Part shown: in pieces, positions 28,651 to 36,961 of the stretch
How the letters are laid out: the number at the start of each line of letters is the position of its first letter
How positions within the stretch are numbered: the stretch's first letter is position 1
Source of the DNA: Ruegeria meonggei
GTDB taxonomy: Bacteria > Pseudomonadota > Alphaproteobacteria > Rhodobacterales > Rhodobacteraceae
Length of the DNA stretch: 64,000 nucleotides
Assembly: GCF_900172215.1 (NCBI RefSeq)
Contig: NZ_FWFP01000004.1
Location: forward strand, 341,934 to 405,933
Direction: 5' to 3'
Program-made: the position numbers and the translations under genes
The notes under the pieces: generated by a model
Databases searched by the model: none
What the model saw: only the letters and a program-made list of their open reading frames with translations
What the model was told of the DNA's origin: nothing

Positions 28651-29301
28651 TTAGATCCGTCCGTATTTCGCGAGACCTTCGCGCAGCGAACCACTTTCAA
28701 TGATCAGACGGGCTTGTTCAGCCTCGCGCGCATCAATGTCTCGGGCCATCTCCAGAACGGATTCAGCATGCTCGCGCGGGACACAAACGACTCCGTCGAT
28801 GTCACCGACAATGATGTCCCCCGGATTAACGATGACATCACCCATCGCCACCTCGACATTTGACGCGATGGTTTTTATCCGGCCCAAGGTCGTGCCGGGC
28901 GAGACGGTTCTTGCGTAGACCGGGAAATCGAAATCGCGCTTGATTTCTACGAGGTCCCTCACGCCTCCATCCAAAACCGCTGCTTCGTGCTTGTTGGCCA
29001 CTGCTCCGGCAGCCATCAGGCCTCCCCAAAGAGCAACTTCGGCCTGACCATTGGTGGAAATTACGATAATCGAGCCCGCTTCTGCTTCGTCAATTGCATT
29101 CAGGGCATGTTCAGGTGGTAGGAATTCAGCACTGGGCCCCTCAAGAACGGTGACAGCGGGGCCAACGATCTTGGTTTCATTGATCCGCGGTTTGATGCTT
29201 TCGGGAAGAAAGCCGGTTTTGCCAGCGACCTTGTCGACGGCGTCGGCAACAGAAGCGGTCGCCACTTCGCGAAATCCGGCTACGAGTTCTTTGATGTCCA
29301 T
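28651..29301 (-). CDS. RraA-like / HMG-CHA aldolase family protein
   Basis: 216 residues. The family motif is present as AAVLDGGVRDLVEI, preceded by LWGGLMAAGAVANK; GDIIVGDIDGVVCVP completes the usual core. Members are either RNase E inhibitors (RraA) or metal-dependent 4-hydroxy-4-methyl-2-oxoglutarate aldolases/oxaloacetate decarboxylases. The catabolic setting favours the aldolase/decarboxylase role. It lies 11 nt after the KDPG aldolase gene. Confidence 0.82.
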   Translation of the reverse strand: MDIKELVAGFREVATASVADAVDKVAGKTGFLPESIKPRINETKIVGPAVTVLEGPSAEFLPPEHALNAIDEAEAGSIIVISTNGQAEVALWGGLMAAGAVANKHEAAVLDGGVRDLVEIKRDFDFPVYARTVSPGTTLGRIKTIASNVEVAMGDVIVNPGDIIVGDIDGVVCVPREHAESVLEMARDIDAREAEQARLIIESGSLREGLAKYGRI

Positions 29302-29312
29302 TTTGCTATCCT

Positions 29313-29957
29313 CTAGTTCTTGGTGTCTTGTGAGAAAACGGCTGTCAGGGCCGAGTTGATCTGTTCGACTGCGACGGTGGTGTTGCCGACCTCAAGCGCC
29401 GTTGCGGGTAGAAGATTGCCGCCCATGCCAACACACAGGGCACCCGCATCGAGATACGATTTAGCATTCGCTGGTGTTACACCTCCGGTCGGCATCAGAG
29501 CCACGTCCGGAAACACTGTTTTCAGAGCTTTCAAATAGCTGGGCCCACCAGCCGCTTCCGCAGGAAAAACTTTGACCAACGTGGCCCCGCTACTCGCGTG
29601 ATGTAGAACCTCGCCGGGTGTCATGGCGCCGGGTAGGTATGGAACCCTTGCGTCCAGAAGGGCGCGCGCCACCTCGTCGCTCCAACAGGGCGAAACGACA
29701 AATTCCGCACCAGCAGAGATTACTTGCTCGACCTGTTCCGTTGTCAGTACGGTACCGGCCCCGACACAGATCGACGGAAACCTGCTGCGAAAATCTGCGA
29801 TAATCCCAGCGGCATCAGGAACCGTAGTCGTTATTTCCAGAGCTTCGATTCCTCCAGCCGCGAGAAGCTCGCAGGCTTCAAGCGCGACTCCTGGATCGTC
29901 GTGGCGGATGACTGGAACAACCCGCGCTGATCGGAGGGTAGCAACAACGTCTACCAT
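29313..29957 (-). CDS. eda: KDPG/KHG aldolase
   Basis: 214 residues. The catalytic Glu is in EALEITTTVPDA and the Schiff-base Lys in TLVKVFPAE; MPTGGVTP forms the phosphate-binding loop. The enzyme splits 2-keto-3-deoxy-6-phosphogluconate into pyruvate and glyceraldehyde 3-phosphate, directly after KdgK. The ATG at 29957 overlaps the upstream stop by 7 nt; a TTG at 29969 is the alternative start. Confidence 0.88.
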   Translation of the reverse strand: MVDVVATLRSARVVPVIRHDDPGVALEACELLAAGGIEALEITTTVPDAAGIIADFRSRFPSICVGAGTVLTTEQVEQVISAGAEFVVSPCWSDEVARALLDARVPYLPGAMTPGEVLHHASSGATLVKVFPAEAAGGPSYLKALKTVFPDVALMPTGGVTPANAKSYLDAGALCVGMGGNLLPATALEVGNTTVAVEQINSALTAVFSQDTKN

Positions 29958-30919
29958 TTGTTCACCCAATGCTCTGGTTGCTCATCACTCAGAACCTTGG
30001 AGATTTCGCGCGCCGCGCAGCGTTGCAGCATTACGACGGACCGCTCCGAATACCAAGCAGCGTGGTCCGAAACGATGGTATTGGGCGCATAGAGTAGCGG
30101 GTTATCCCGGCTAACAGGCTCCTGCTCGAACACATCGATTCCTGCGCCGAAAATCCTACCGTCATGCAACGCTTCAGCCAGGGCGGTTTCGTCCACCAAT
30201 CCCCCGCGAGACACGTTCACCACGATGGATGTGGGTTTCATCATGCCGATGCGCTCAGCGTTGAGAATGTGCCGGGTTTCCGAAGTCAGTGGCGCGTGAA
30301 GGCTGATGACGTCGGCAATACCGCACAATTCGTCCAATTGAACCTGCTCAACACCGGCCATCCGTGCCGCTTCCTGCGGCATATACGGGTCCGATACCAA
30401 TACACGGGTGAAACCGAGAGCGCGAAACTTGCGCGCTACTTCCAGCCCGATTTTGCCACAACCGATTAAGCCCAGAACACCGTTTTCGCGGTTTGGAATT
30501 ACAGCAGATTGCCCAATGCCCCATTCGCCTCGACGCACCTCTGCATCGCGCGACGGAATTCGTCTTTGCACTGAAAGATACAACGCGACTGCGTGTTCAC
30601 TGACTTCGATTTCAGCGCCGTAGTCCGGTACGTTTGCTACGAAAATGCCGCGTGATCGAGCGTGCTCCAGATCAACATTGTCAACGCCCACTCCGTAGCG
30701 GACGATGACCTTTAGATTTGGGCAGGCGTCAATCACCGTCGCATCCACAGTCCGTTCCCTTACGAGAATGCCAACTGGATCCAACGCCTGCAAAGCCGGG
30801 ACCGCCTCAGTTTCCGGCGCGACCGGTGCGATCTGAACGTCCTGCTTGGCCAACACCGAGGCTTCGGTGTCATAGGCGGCGTAGCCTGGTTCAAGAATGG
30901 CTATGGTCTGGCTGGTCAT
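29951..30919 (-). CDS. D-2-hydroxyacid dehydrogenase, CtBP-like
   Basis: 322 residues from the ATG at 30919 (GAGGG upstream). NAD-binding GLIGCGKIGLEVA is followed by the catalytic Arg in VNVSRGGLVDE, Glu in DVFEQEP, and His in SDHAAWYSERS. That last motif is typical of the C-terminal-binding-protein branch of the family. It would interconvert a 2-keto acid and a D-2-hydroxy acid with NAD(H). The position just after the TRAP genes suggests it acts early on the imported compound. Confidence 0.85.
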   Translation of the reverse strand: MTSQTIAILEPGYAAYDTEASVLAKQDVQIAPVAPETEAVPALQALDPVGILVRERTVDATVIDACPNLKVIVRYGVGVDNVDLEHARSRGIFVANVPDYGAEIEVSEHAVALYLSVQRRIPSRDAEVRRGEWGIGQSAVIPNRENGVLGLIGCGKIGLEVARKFRALGFTRVLVSDPYMPQEAARMAGVEQVQLDELCGIADVISLHAPLTSETRHILNAERIGMMKPTSIVVNVSRGGLVDETALAEALHDGRIFGAGIDVFEQEPVSRDNPLLYAPNTIVSDHAAWYSERSVVMLQRCAAREISKVLSDEQPEHWVNKW

Positions 30920-30940
30920 GTGACGGTCCCTCGGCATGAG

Positions 30941-31951
30941 TTACTGCGCTTTGTAGGCTTCGACGGCAGCGTCGAGGCGATCTGGCCAATCCGCTCCAAT
31001 CTCACCCACGATGTATTCGCGCACAGCAGGCTGAGCGGCAGCACGGAACATGGCTTTCTGCTCGGGGCTGACAGGCACCACCTCCATGCCTTTTTCCGAC
31101 AAGATCGCGGTGGCGTTCGCGTCCTGTGCAGCGGTCATGCCACGGTGGATTGTTTTTGAGATTTCCACGCACTGCTCAACGGCACTTTTCTCGTCATCAT
31201 TCAGGCTCTGGAAGAACGCGTCCGACATCAGGTAGGCGTGCCAGCTGAACACGTGTCCATCCAGCGAGACGTATTTCTGGTGCTGGTAAAGTGAGGCGTT
31301 GACGATGTTGGTCACACCGTTCTCCTGGCCATCCACTACGCCTTGCTGCAAGGCACCTGGCAGCTCAGGCCACGGAACGGGTGTTGCCGACGCACCCAAG
31401 CTTTCCACCAGGGTTACCCAGACCGGAGCGGTCATCACACGCATCTTCAGGCCTTCCATATCGGCAGGCTCGGCCACGGGTTTTACGTTGTTGGTGAAAT
31501 TGCGCACGCCATTGTCGGCCACACCAAAGTTGCGGATACCGGTTTGGGCCAGCATGTCCTCGGCCAGCGCGTCACCGAATTCACCGTCCATGACCGACCA
31601 GGCCATGGCTTGATCGTCGAACAGGTAGGGCATTGCCAGAACCGAGAACGGTTTGTAGACGGCAGAGATTGGACCGTCGTGGATTGCGGCCATCTGGACC
31701 GTACCCAGTTGAAGACCTTCCATGATCTCAGAACCACCGCCCAGCTGCGATGCTGGGAAGATCTGAACGTCAATTGAGCCCGATGTCTTACCCTCGACAC
31801 AGGCCTCAAAAGCCAGCGCAGCAGCATGCTTTGGAGAACTGAGATCGGCCGCCTGGAAGTGAGCATATTTTAGCTCTTTGGCTGAAGCTGCTCCAGCAGC
31901 GGTCATTGCGACAACAGCAGTTGCCGTCATCAATTTCGACATGGTTTTCAT
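30941..31951 (-). CDS. dctP: TRAP transporter substrate-binding protein
   Basis: 336 residues from the ATG at 31951, with GGGAGG 6 nt upstream. The signal peptide (SKLMTATAVVAMTAAGAASA) is followed by a DctP domain: LKYAHFQAADLSSPKHAAAL at the start, LKMRVMTAPVWV for the ligand carboxylate-binding Arg, and DGQENGVTNIV. It is the periplasmic binding protein for the DctQM pair encoded just upstream. Enzymes encoded downstream point to a sugar acid or related hydroxy acid as ligand. Confidence 0.88.
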   Translation of the reverse strand: MKTMSKLMTATAVVAMTAAGAASAKELKYAHFQAADLSSPKHAAALAFEACVEGKTSGSIDVQIFPASQLGGGSEIMEGLQLGTVQMAAIHDGPISAVYKPFSVLAMPYLFDDQAMAWSVMDGEFGDALAEDMLAQTGIRNFGVADNGVRNFTNNVKPVAEPADMEGLKMRVMTAPVWVTLVESLGASATPVPWPELPGALQQGVVDGQENGVTNIVNASLYQHQKYVSLDGHVFSWHAYLMSDAFFQSLNDDEKSAVEQCVEISKTIHRGMTAAQDANATAILSEKGMEVVPVSPEQKAMFRAAAQPAVREYIVGEIGADWPDRLDAAVEAYKAQ

Positions 31952-31970
31952 GAGGTACCTCCCTTTCATG

Positions 31971-33257
31971 TCAGTTCGCAAATCCAAAAGAGTTGGGGAT
32001 GAAAGTGCTCACGCCCGGCACGAGAATGACCAGAAGCAGCACGATGAGTTCGGCCAACAGCAGCGGCAGGACTGCCTTTGAAAGCTGTTCGATTTTCAGT
32101 TGTCCGACCGTTGCGATGACAAACAGAACCGGGCCGACCGGGGGGGTGATCATGCCGATGGTCAGGTTCAGCACCAGCATCATGCCGAATTGCAGAGGGT
32201 CGATACCGGCAGAGTAGGCGATGGGCCCAAGGATCGGCGTCAGAATGATCAGTGCGGGCAGCGTGTCGATAAAGAACCCGCAGATCAGGGCGAACCCGGC
32301 TAGAATGAATAAGATGCCTAGACGGCTGTCGGTGATCTGAGTGATGACCTTCGCCAGTTCCTGTGGGATCTGAAGATAGGTCAACAACCAGGCGAAGATT
32401 GATGCCATTGCGACAATCAGAAACACTGATGATGTCACCACGGCAGCCCGCACAAAAGCAGCATAGAGCGTGCGTAAGGTGAAAGCCCGCAGGAGAAAGC
32501 CCAGAAAGAGCGCATAGGCCGAAGCCACCGCACCGGCCTCGGTCGGAGTGAAGACGCCGAACAAGATACCGCCCAAAATGATCGCTGGCATAATCAGCGC
32601 CGGGATAGCCGAAAGGGTTGCACTGCGCAGTTCCGACATGGTGGCGCGATGCTCGCGCCCGCGATAGCCGTACTTCGTTGACACGACATGGTTTGCGATG
32701 GCCAGCGAGACGCCCAGCAAAACACCCGGCACGATCCCGGCCAGAAACAGCCCTGCGACCGTTACACCATTGGTCGAGATGGCAAAGATCACGGCCAGAA
32801 TAGACGGCGGGATAATCGGCCCGATGGTGGCTGTGGCGGCGGACAGGGCGCCTGCGTAGTTCTTCTCATACCCGGCTTCGCGCATCATCCGCATTACGAT
32901 GGCCGAAGGACCGGCTGCATCGGCCAATGCCGACCCGCTGATCCCGGCAAACAGCATCGAAACCAGAATGTTCACATGACCCAGGCCACCGCGCACATGC
33001 CCGACTAGCGCGTTGGCAAACCGCAGCAACGCATTCGTCAGACCACAGGCCGTCATCAACTCGGACGCGAGGATAAAGAAAGGCACCGCCATCAGCGGGA
33101 AACTGTCGATCCCGGCGAACATGCGTTGAGTCGCGACCAGCGGATTCAAGGACCCGTCAATAAAGATCGCAGAGATTCCAGCGATCCCCATGGTGAAGGC
33201 CACCGGGACACCCAGAAAGAGCGTCGCGAAGAAGAGGATGATAAGCGTTTTTGCCAC
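31971..33257 (-). CDS. dctM: TRAP transporter large permease
   Basis: 428 residues with about twelve hydrophobic segments. The family motif FAGISGSALADAAGPSAIV is present, along with PPSILAVIFAIST. It forms the Na+-dependent translocation channel in the inner membrane. Its start is 3 nt after dctQ and its end 19 nt before dctP, so all three are co-transcribed. Confidence 0.9.
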   Translation of the reverse strand: MAKTLIILFFATLFLGVPVAFTMGIAGISAIFIDGSLNPLVATQRMFAGIDSFPLMAVPFFILASELMTACGLTNALLRFANALVGHVRGGLGHVNILVSMLFAGISGSALADAAGPSAIVMRMMREAGYEKNYAGALSAATATIGPIIPPSILAVIFAISTNGVTVAGLFLAGIVPGVLLGVSLAIANHVVSTKYGYRGREHRATMSELRSATLSAIPALIMPAIILGGILFGVFTPTEAGAVASAYALFLGFLLRAFTLRTLYAAFVRAAVVTSSVFLIVAMASIFAWLLTYLQIPQELAKVITQITDSRLGILFILAGFALICGFFIDTLPALIILTPILGPIAYSAGIDPLQFGMMLVLNLTIGMITPPVGPVLFVIATVGQLKIEQLSKAVLPLLLAELIVLLLVILVPGVSTFIPNSFGFAN

Positions 33258-33260
33258 GGC

Positions 33261-33758
33261 TTAACCCTCAGCCTCATCGCTAACGCCATATTCGAAGTCC
33301 TGTGCGACGAAGCGTTTTGCAAAAAAGGTCAGTTGGATCAGGAACAATGCACACCCAATTGGGATCGCCAGATAAGGAATGCCGCGTGAAATGCCGGTGG
33401 ACATGGTTTCCTTGTCCCATCCGAATTCGACGAACTGGATGCCCAGCCAAAGCATCGTCGCCATAAAGCCGAACATGACGATCACGATGCCCCAGCGCAA
33501 AATCCGGGCCAAGAATTCGGGAAGAAGATCAGGCACGGTGGTAATTGCGACCAACCGCCCTTCGCGTAAAGCGAGACCCGCGCCACAGAAGGCACCAAGG
33601 ATCATCAAGTGCCGCGCGACTTCTTCGACCCATGCGAAGGACGCTCCGAACCCGTAGCGTCCAACAACATTGGCAAAGACGATTGTAAAAACTGCTGCCA
33701 ATGCGACCGCAACCAAAGCCCGGTTAGTGGCTACAATCCATGTCTCCAGCTTCTCCAC
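33261..33758 (-). CDS. dctQ: TRAP transporter small permease
   Basis: 165 residues from a GTG at 33758, chosen because GGGAGG lies 6 nt upstream and the next residues (VEKLETWIVATNRAL) fit the family start; the open frame extends to 33830 without such a site. Four hydrophobic helices follow, with the conserved WVEEVARHLMILGAFCGAG. It is the first gene of the sugar-acid operon and is divergent from a GntR gene. Confidence 0.85.
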   Translation of the reverse strand: MEKLETWIVATNRALVAVALAAVFTIVFANVVGRYGFGASFAWVEEVARHLMILGAFCGAGLALREGRLVAITTVPDLLPEFLARILRWGIVIVMFGFMATMLWLGIQFVEFGWDKETMSTGISRGIPYLAIPIGCALFLIQLTFFAKRFVAQDFEYGVSDEAEG

Positions 33759-33798
33759 TTGCGTCCTCCCAACGCTCTCGTCATGGGCAATATAACTG

Positions 33799-33811
33799 GC
33801 ATACAGTATGC
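33799..33811. promoter_or_regulatory. GntR-type operator palindrome, sugar-acid operon
   Basis: GCATACAGTATGC is a perfect 6-1-6 palindrome between the divergent dctQ and gntR starts. The right half with its flank, GTATGCTAG, recurs at 33834-33842. The pair is a reasonable binding region for the FCD-type GntR protein encoded at 33880. Confidence 0.55.
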
Positions 33812-33879
33812 TAGCTGTCAACACTACCACATTGTATGCTAGATGTTTTGCTGTTATCTTTCAGCCAGAGGAGAGCGCA

Positions 33880-34545
33880 ATGAATTCATTCAACAGGCCA
33901 AAATCATTGACAGAATTGGTGACGGAGAACTTGAGAGATCGTATTGTCACCGGGGAGTTTGAGCTCGGTGATCAGCTTTCCGAAGCGCGAATCGCCAAGG
34001 ATTTGAACGTAAGTCGCACACCTGTTCGCGAGGCCATCAATCGCCTCGAAATGGAGGGACTACTGGTTGTGGAACCACAGCGCGGATCGTTTGTTTTTAG
34101 TCTGGAGTCCAGTGAACTGGCAAAGCTGTGCGATGCGCGCGTTTGTCTTGAAAGCACCGCGCTTTCACAAGCAATCAAGGAACAACCCAGAGAGTTGCAT
34201 GAAGCTCTTAAAAGCTGCACCGAACGAATGACCGCTGCTAGAGAGGCTGAAGACGACGCCGAATACCTGGCCCAAGACACGGTATTTCATCAATGTCTGT
34301 TTGATTGGGCTAACAACAGGTTTCTGAATGATGCCTATCAGACGATCGCACTGAAAATGGCGGCGGTCAGAAATCGATTGGGGCGACACCAAGAGCACAT
34401 GGCAAAGTCATATATAGAGCATGTCCAGATGGTGGACGCCGTCGAAAGGCGCGATGCTGAGAGCGCACTGGAAATCCTTCGCTCACATATCGACCGTAAA
34501 GAAGGCTCATATTGGAATGACGCCACAGTTGGTGTGATCAAGTAA
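33880..34545 (+). CDS. GntR/FCD-family regulator of the sugar-acid operon
   Basis: 221 residues from the ATG at 33880 (AGAGGAG upstream). The N-terminal winged helix shows LSEARIAKDLNVSRTPVREA, the GntR signature; residues about 85-221 form an all-helical FCD ligand domain (ETARV-like LCDARVCLES, later EHVQMVDAVERRDAE). It is divergent from dctQ across a palindrome, so it is the likely repressor of that operon, induced by an imported acid or intermediate. Confidence 0.88.
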   Translation: MNSFNRPKSLTELVTENLRDRIVTGEFELGDQLSEARIAKDLNVSRTPVREAINRLEMEGLLVVEPQRGSFVFSLESSELAKLCDARVCLESTALSQAIKEQPRELHEALKSCTERMTAAREAEDDAEYLAQDTVFHQCLFDWANNRFLNDAYQTIALKMAAVRNRLGRHQEHMAKSYIEHVQMVDAVERRDAESALEILRSHIDRKEGSYWNDATVGVIK

Positions 34546-34554
34546 AGATTGGTT

Positions 34555-35202
34555 TCATTGATTGAGACCGGCCATGAGCTGCTGAAATTTCTCACCTTGA
34601 ACGGTGACATGGTTTCGGAGTGTCGTGGCCGCAAGTTCGGCATCGCCAGCTTTGAGCGCATCAACGATAGCCTCGTGCTCCGAAAGTGACTGAGTCATGC
34701 GTCCTCTAAAGCGAAGTTGGACACGCCGATATGGCTTCAATCTGTTTTGGAGGCGAAGGGCTTCTCTCTCCAAAAAGGAATTAGTCGCACCGCGATAGAT
34801 CTCTTGATGAAAAGCCTCGTTCTCCAAATAGTATCCGGCAGAGTCATCTCGATCGACTGCATCCCGGCATCGTTCGTTGGCTCGCGCGAGACGCTCCAAG
34901 CCTTCATCTGACATTCTGGCCGAAGCGAAACGACCGCACGCGGCTTCAAGTTCTGCCATTGTTTCGAACATTTCCAGCAACTCGACAGGTCCAGGTTGAC
35001 GAACGAAGACACCCCGGCGGGGTATTTGTTCCGCCATTCCAGACAGGACTAGCTTTTGGAGGGCTTCTCTTATCGGAGTACGAGAAACACCAAATTGATC
35101 GGCCAGCTTGATTTCATCCAGACGGTGTCCGTCTTCATATTCGCCTTTAAATACAGCCTCTTCCAGCGTCTCGGCGATTTGATCAGCGCGTTTTAACTCC
35201 AT
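34555..35202 (-). CDS. matR: GntR/FCD-family regulator, probable MatR
   Basis: 215 residues. The HTH reads LADQFGVSRTPIREALQKLV; the FCD domain follows with MFETMAELEAACGRFA and HEAIVDALKAGD. It is divergent from the malonate genes across a perfect 16-bp palindrome, as expected for MatR of malonate operons. It lies convergent to the other GntR gene with 9 bp between stops. The symbol is assigned by context. Confidence 0.82.
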   Translation of the reverse strand: MELKRADQIAETLEEAVFKGEYEDGHRLDEIKLADQFGVSRTPIREALQKLVLSGMAEQIPRRGVFVRQPGPVELLEMFETMAELEAACGRFASARMSDEGLERLARANERCRDAVDRDDSAGYYLENEAFHQEIYRGATNSFLEREALRLQNRLKPYRRVQLRFRGRMTQSLSEHEAIVDALKAGDAELAATTLRNHVTVQGEKFQQLMAGLNQ

Positions 35203-35246
35203 GCCAAAAGCATACTATAGAACTGCATTCGGACGCAATATCGATA

Positions 35247-35262
35247 TTCTTGTATACAAGAA
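35247..35262. promoter_or_regulatory. Perfect 16-bp operator for MatR
   Basis: TTCTTGTATACAAGAA is perfectly self-complementary. It lies between the divergent matR (start 35202) and matP (start 35346), with TTGACT (35265-35270) right beside it. The TTGTATACAA core is typical of FCD-type GntR sites. Confidence 0.7.
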
Positions 35263-35345
35263 CGTTGACTTTGAATGCGAGATATACAAACATGGGTTAT
35301 CTGCCCGACTCGTTTCGTGGTGGATATCCAAAGGGAGGAGAACCT

Positions 35346-36335
35346 ATGAAATCCAAGTTTTTGACAACCGTCGCTATGATCGCTGCGATGGGTACAGCCA
35401 GTGTAGTGAATGCAACCGAGCTACGCCTGTCACACCAATGGTCAAACAAAGACATCCGTCACCAGGTCGCCCAGATCGTCGCCGATGAAGTGGCGGCGGC
35501 AGACGTCGATCTTGAGATAAAGATCTTCGGCTCGAAGTCGCTGTTCAAACCACGAGAGCAATACCGCCCACTGAGCCGCGGCCAGCTTGATATGACAGTC
35601 TTGCCGCTCAGCTATGCTGGCGGCCAGCAACCCGCATTTAACCTGACTTTGATGCCAGGATTGGTAAAAAATCACGATCATGCGGCTCGGCTCAGCAACT
35701 CCCCCTATATGGACGCGCTGGAAGAAAAAATGGCCGATGACGATGTCATGGTGCTGGTGCATGGTTATCTTGCAGGCGGTTTTGTTGGCAAGGATGGCTG
35801 CATCACAAAACCCGAAGATGTTGATGGCCTCCAAACCCGCGCCGCAGGCAAAGCCTTCGAGCAAATGTTGGCTGGCGCAAACGCATCGATCACGTCAATG
35901 GCGTCATCTGAAATCTACAATGCAATGCAAACAGGCATTCTGAACGCGGCAAACACGTCGTCTTCGTCTTTCGTATCTTACCGAATTTACGAGCAGGCAG
36001 CCTGTTATACGCCCGCGACCGAAGATGTCGCGCTGTGGTTCATGTATCAGCCGCTGTTGATGAACAAGACAACTTTTGAAGGGCTGACGGAAGATCAACA
36101 GGCCGCACTTCGGGCCGCTGCTGAAAAGGCCGAAGCCTTCTACCTGGAAGAAGCCAAGAAGCAAGATGCTGCGTCGGTGGAAGTCTTCGAAAAGGCTGGT
36201 GTTGAAATTGCCGAAATGACGCCTGAAGACTTCGAAGCATGGCGCGCACTCGCCCAGGAAACGTCCTACAAGCTTTTTGTTGAAGAAGTGCCTGATGGAC
36301 AGGATTTGCTCGATAAGGCGCTCGCTGTCGAGTGA
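35346..36335 (+). CDS. matP: Malonate TRAP transporter binding protein
   Basis: 329 residues from the ATG at 35346, with GGGAGGAG upstream. A signal peptide (SKFLTTVAMIAAMGTASVVNA) precedes a DctP-type domain beginning ATELRLSHQWSNKDIRHQVA; VDGLQTRAAGKAFEQML carries the expected ligand-binding Arg. It is first in an operon with TRAP permeases, malonyl-CoA decarboxylase and malonyl-CoA synthetase, the matPQMAB arrangement known in Sinorhizobium meliloti. Malonate is therefore the expected ligand. Confidence 0.85.
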   Translation: MKSKFLTTVAMIAAMGTASVVNATELRLSHQWSNKDIRHQVAQIVADEVAAADVDLEIKIFGSKSLFKPREQYRPLSRGQLDMTVLPLSYAGGQQPAFNLTLMPGLVKNHDHAARLSNSPYMDALEEKMADDDVMVLVHGYLAGGFVGKDGCITKPEDVDGLQTRAAGKAFEQMLAGANASITSMASSEIYNAMQTGILNAANTSSSSFVSYRIYEQAACYTPATEDVALWFMYQPLLMNKTTFEGLTEDQQAALRAAAEKAEAFYLEEAKKQDAASVEVFEKAGVEIAEMTPEDFEAWRALAQETSYKLFVEEVPDGQDLLDKALAVE

Positions 36336-36346
36336 CCCGCTGCACT

Positions 36347-36370
36347 GCGGCAGCCAAGAATGGCTGCCGC
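36347..36370 (+). promoter_or_regulatory. 10-bp stem-loop between matP and matQ
   Basis: GCGGCAGCCA - AGAA - TGGCTGCCGC forms a perfect 10-bp stem with a 4-nt loop, 11 nt after the matP stop. No T-tract follows. A 3' stabiliser that keeps the binding-protein mRNA more abundant than the permease mRNA is the usual reading. Confidence 0.65.
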
Positions 36371-36412
36371 TAACTCCAAAATTCTTCGACTTTTCCAGGA
36401 AGGAAAGCTGTC

Positions 36413-36961
36413 ATGGCTGGCCAAAGCTCAGCTGTCGCTTCGCGCACGGGAAACAATCCCTTCTTACGCGCAGTTGCAGCCCTCTCAACCCTCGCCGGAT
36501 GGTGTTCTGCGGCCATGATTGTTGCTGCCGTCGCCATCACCTGCCAAATGATTTTTGTTCGGTTTGTAATGAACGAGTCCACCGTTTGGCAGACCGAAGC
36601 CGTAATCTATCTAGCGATTGGAGCAACTCTGATCGGCTTACCTTATGTGCAACGCCTCCGTGGTCACGTGAATGTCGATTTGATACCACTCTCGCTCTCT
36701 AAAACTGCCAGATACTACATGTATCTTCTCACAATGGGCCTTTCGATTGTGATTGTCGCCATCGTCCTCTTCTACGGATATGAGCACTGGCACCTCGCCT
36801 ATGAACGGAACTGGAAATCGGACACGGTTTGGGGGGTACGCCTTTGGATTCCGTATCTGTCGATCCCAATAGGGTTTGGCCTGTTCCTGCTTCAGCTAAT
36901 CGCTGACTTGATCGCAGTTCTTCTGAAAATTGACGCACCCTTTGGTTTGGAGGACGTGTAA
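36413..36961 (+). CDS. matQ: Malonate TRAP transporter small permease
   Basis: 182 residues with four hydrophobic helices; AGGAAAG precedes the ATG. The DctQ pattern is seen in WQTEAVIYLAIGATLIGLPYV and later WIPYLSIPIGFGLFLLQL. It pairs with the large permease, whose ATG overlaps this stop (TAATG). Confidence 0.86.
   Translation: MAGQSSAVASRTGNNPFLRAVAALSTLAGWCSAAMIVAAVAITCQMIFVRFVMNESTVWQTEAVIYLAIGATLIGLPYVQRLRGHVNVDLIPLSLSKTARYYMYLLTMGLSIVIVAIVLFYGYEHWHLAYERNWKSDTVWGVRLWIPYLSIPIGFGLFLLQLIADLIAVLLKIDAPFGLEDV

Noticed and set aside
35265..35293. TTGACT followed by TATACA as a sigma-70 promoter for matP
   Set aside because: The spacing between the boxes is only 12 bp, too short for a standard promoter, so no promoter is called.
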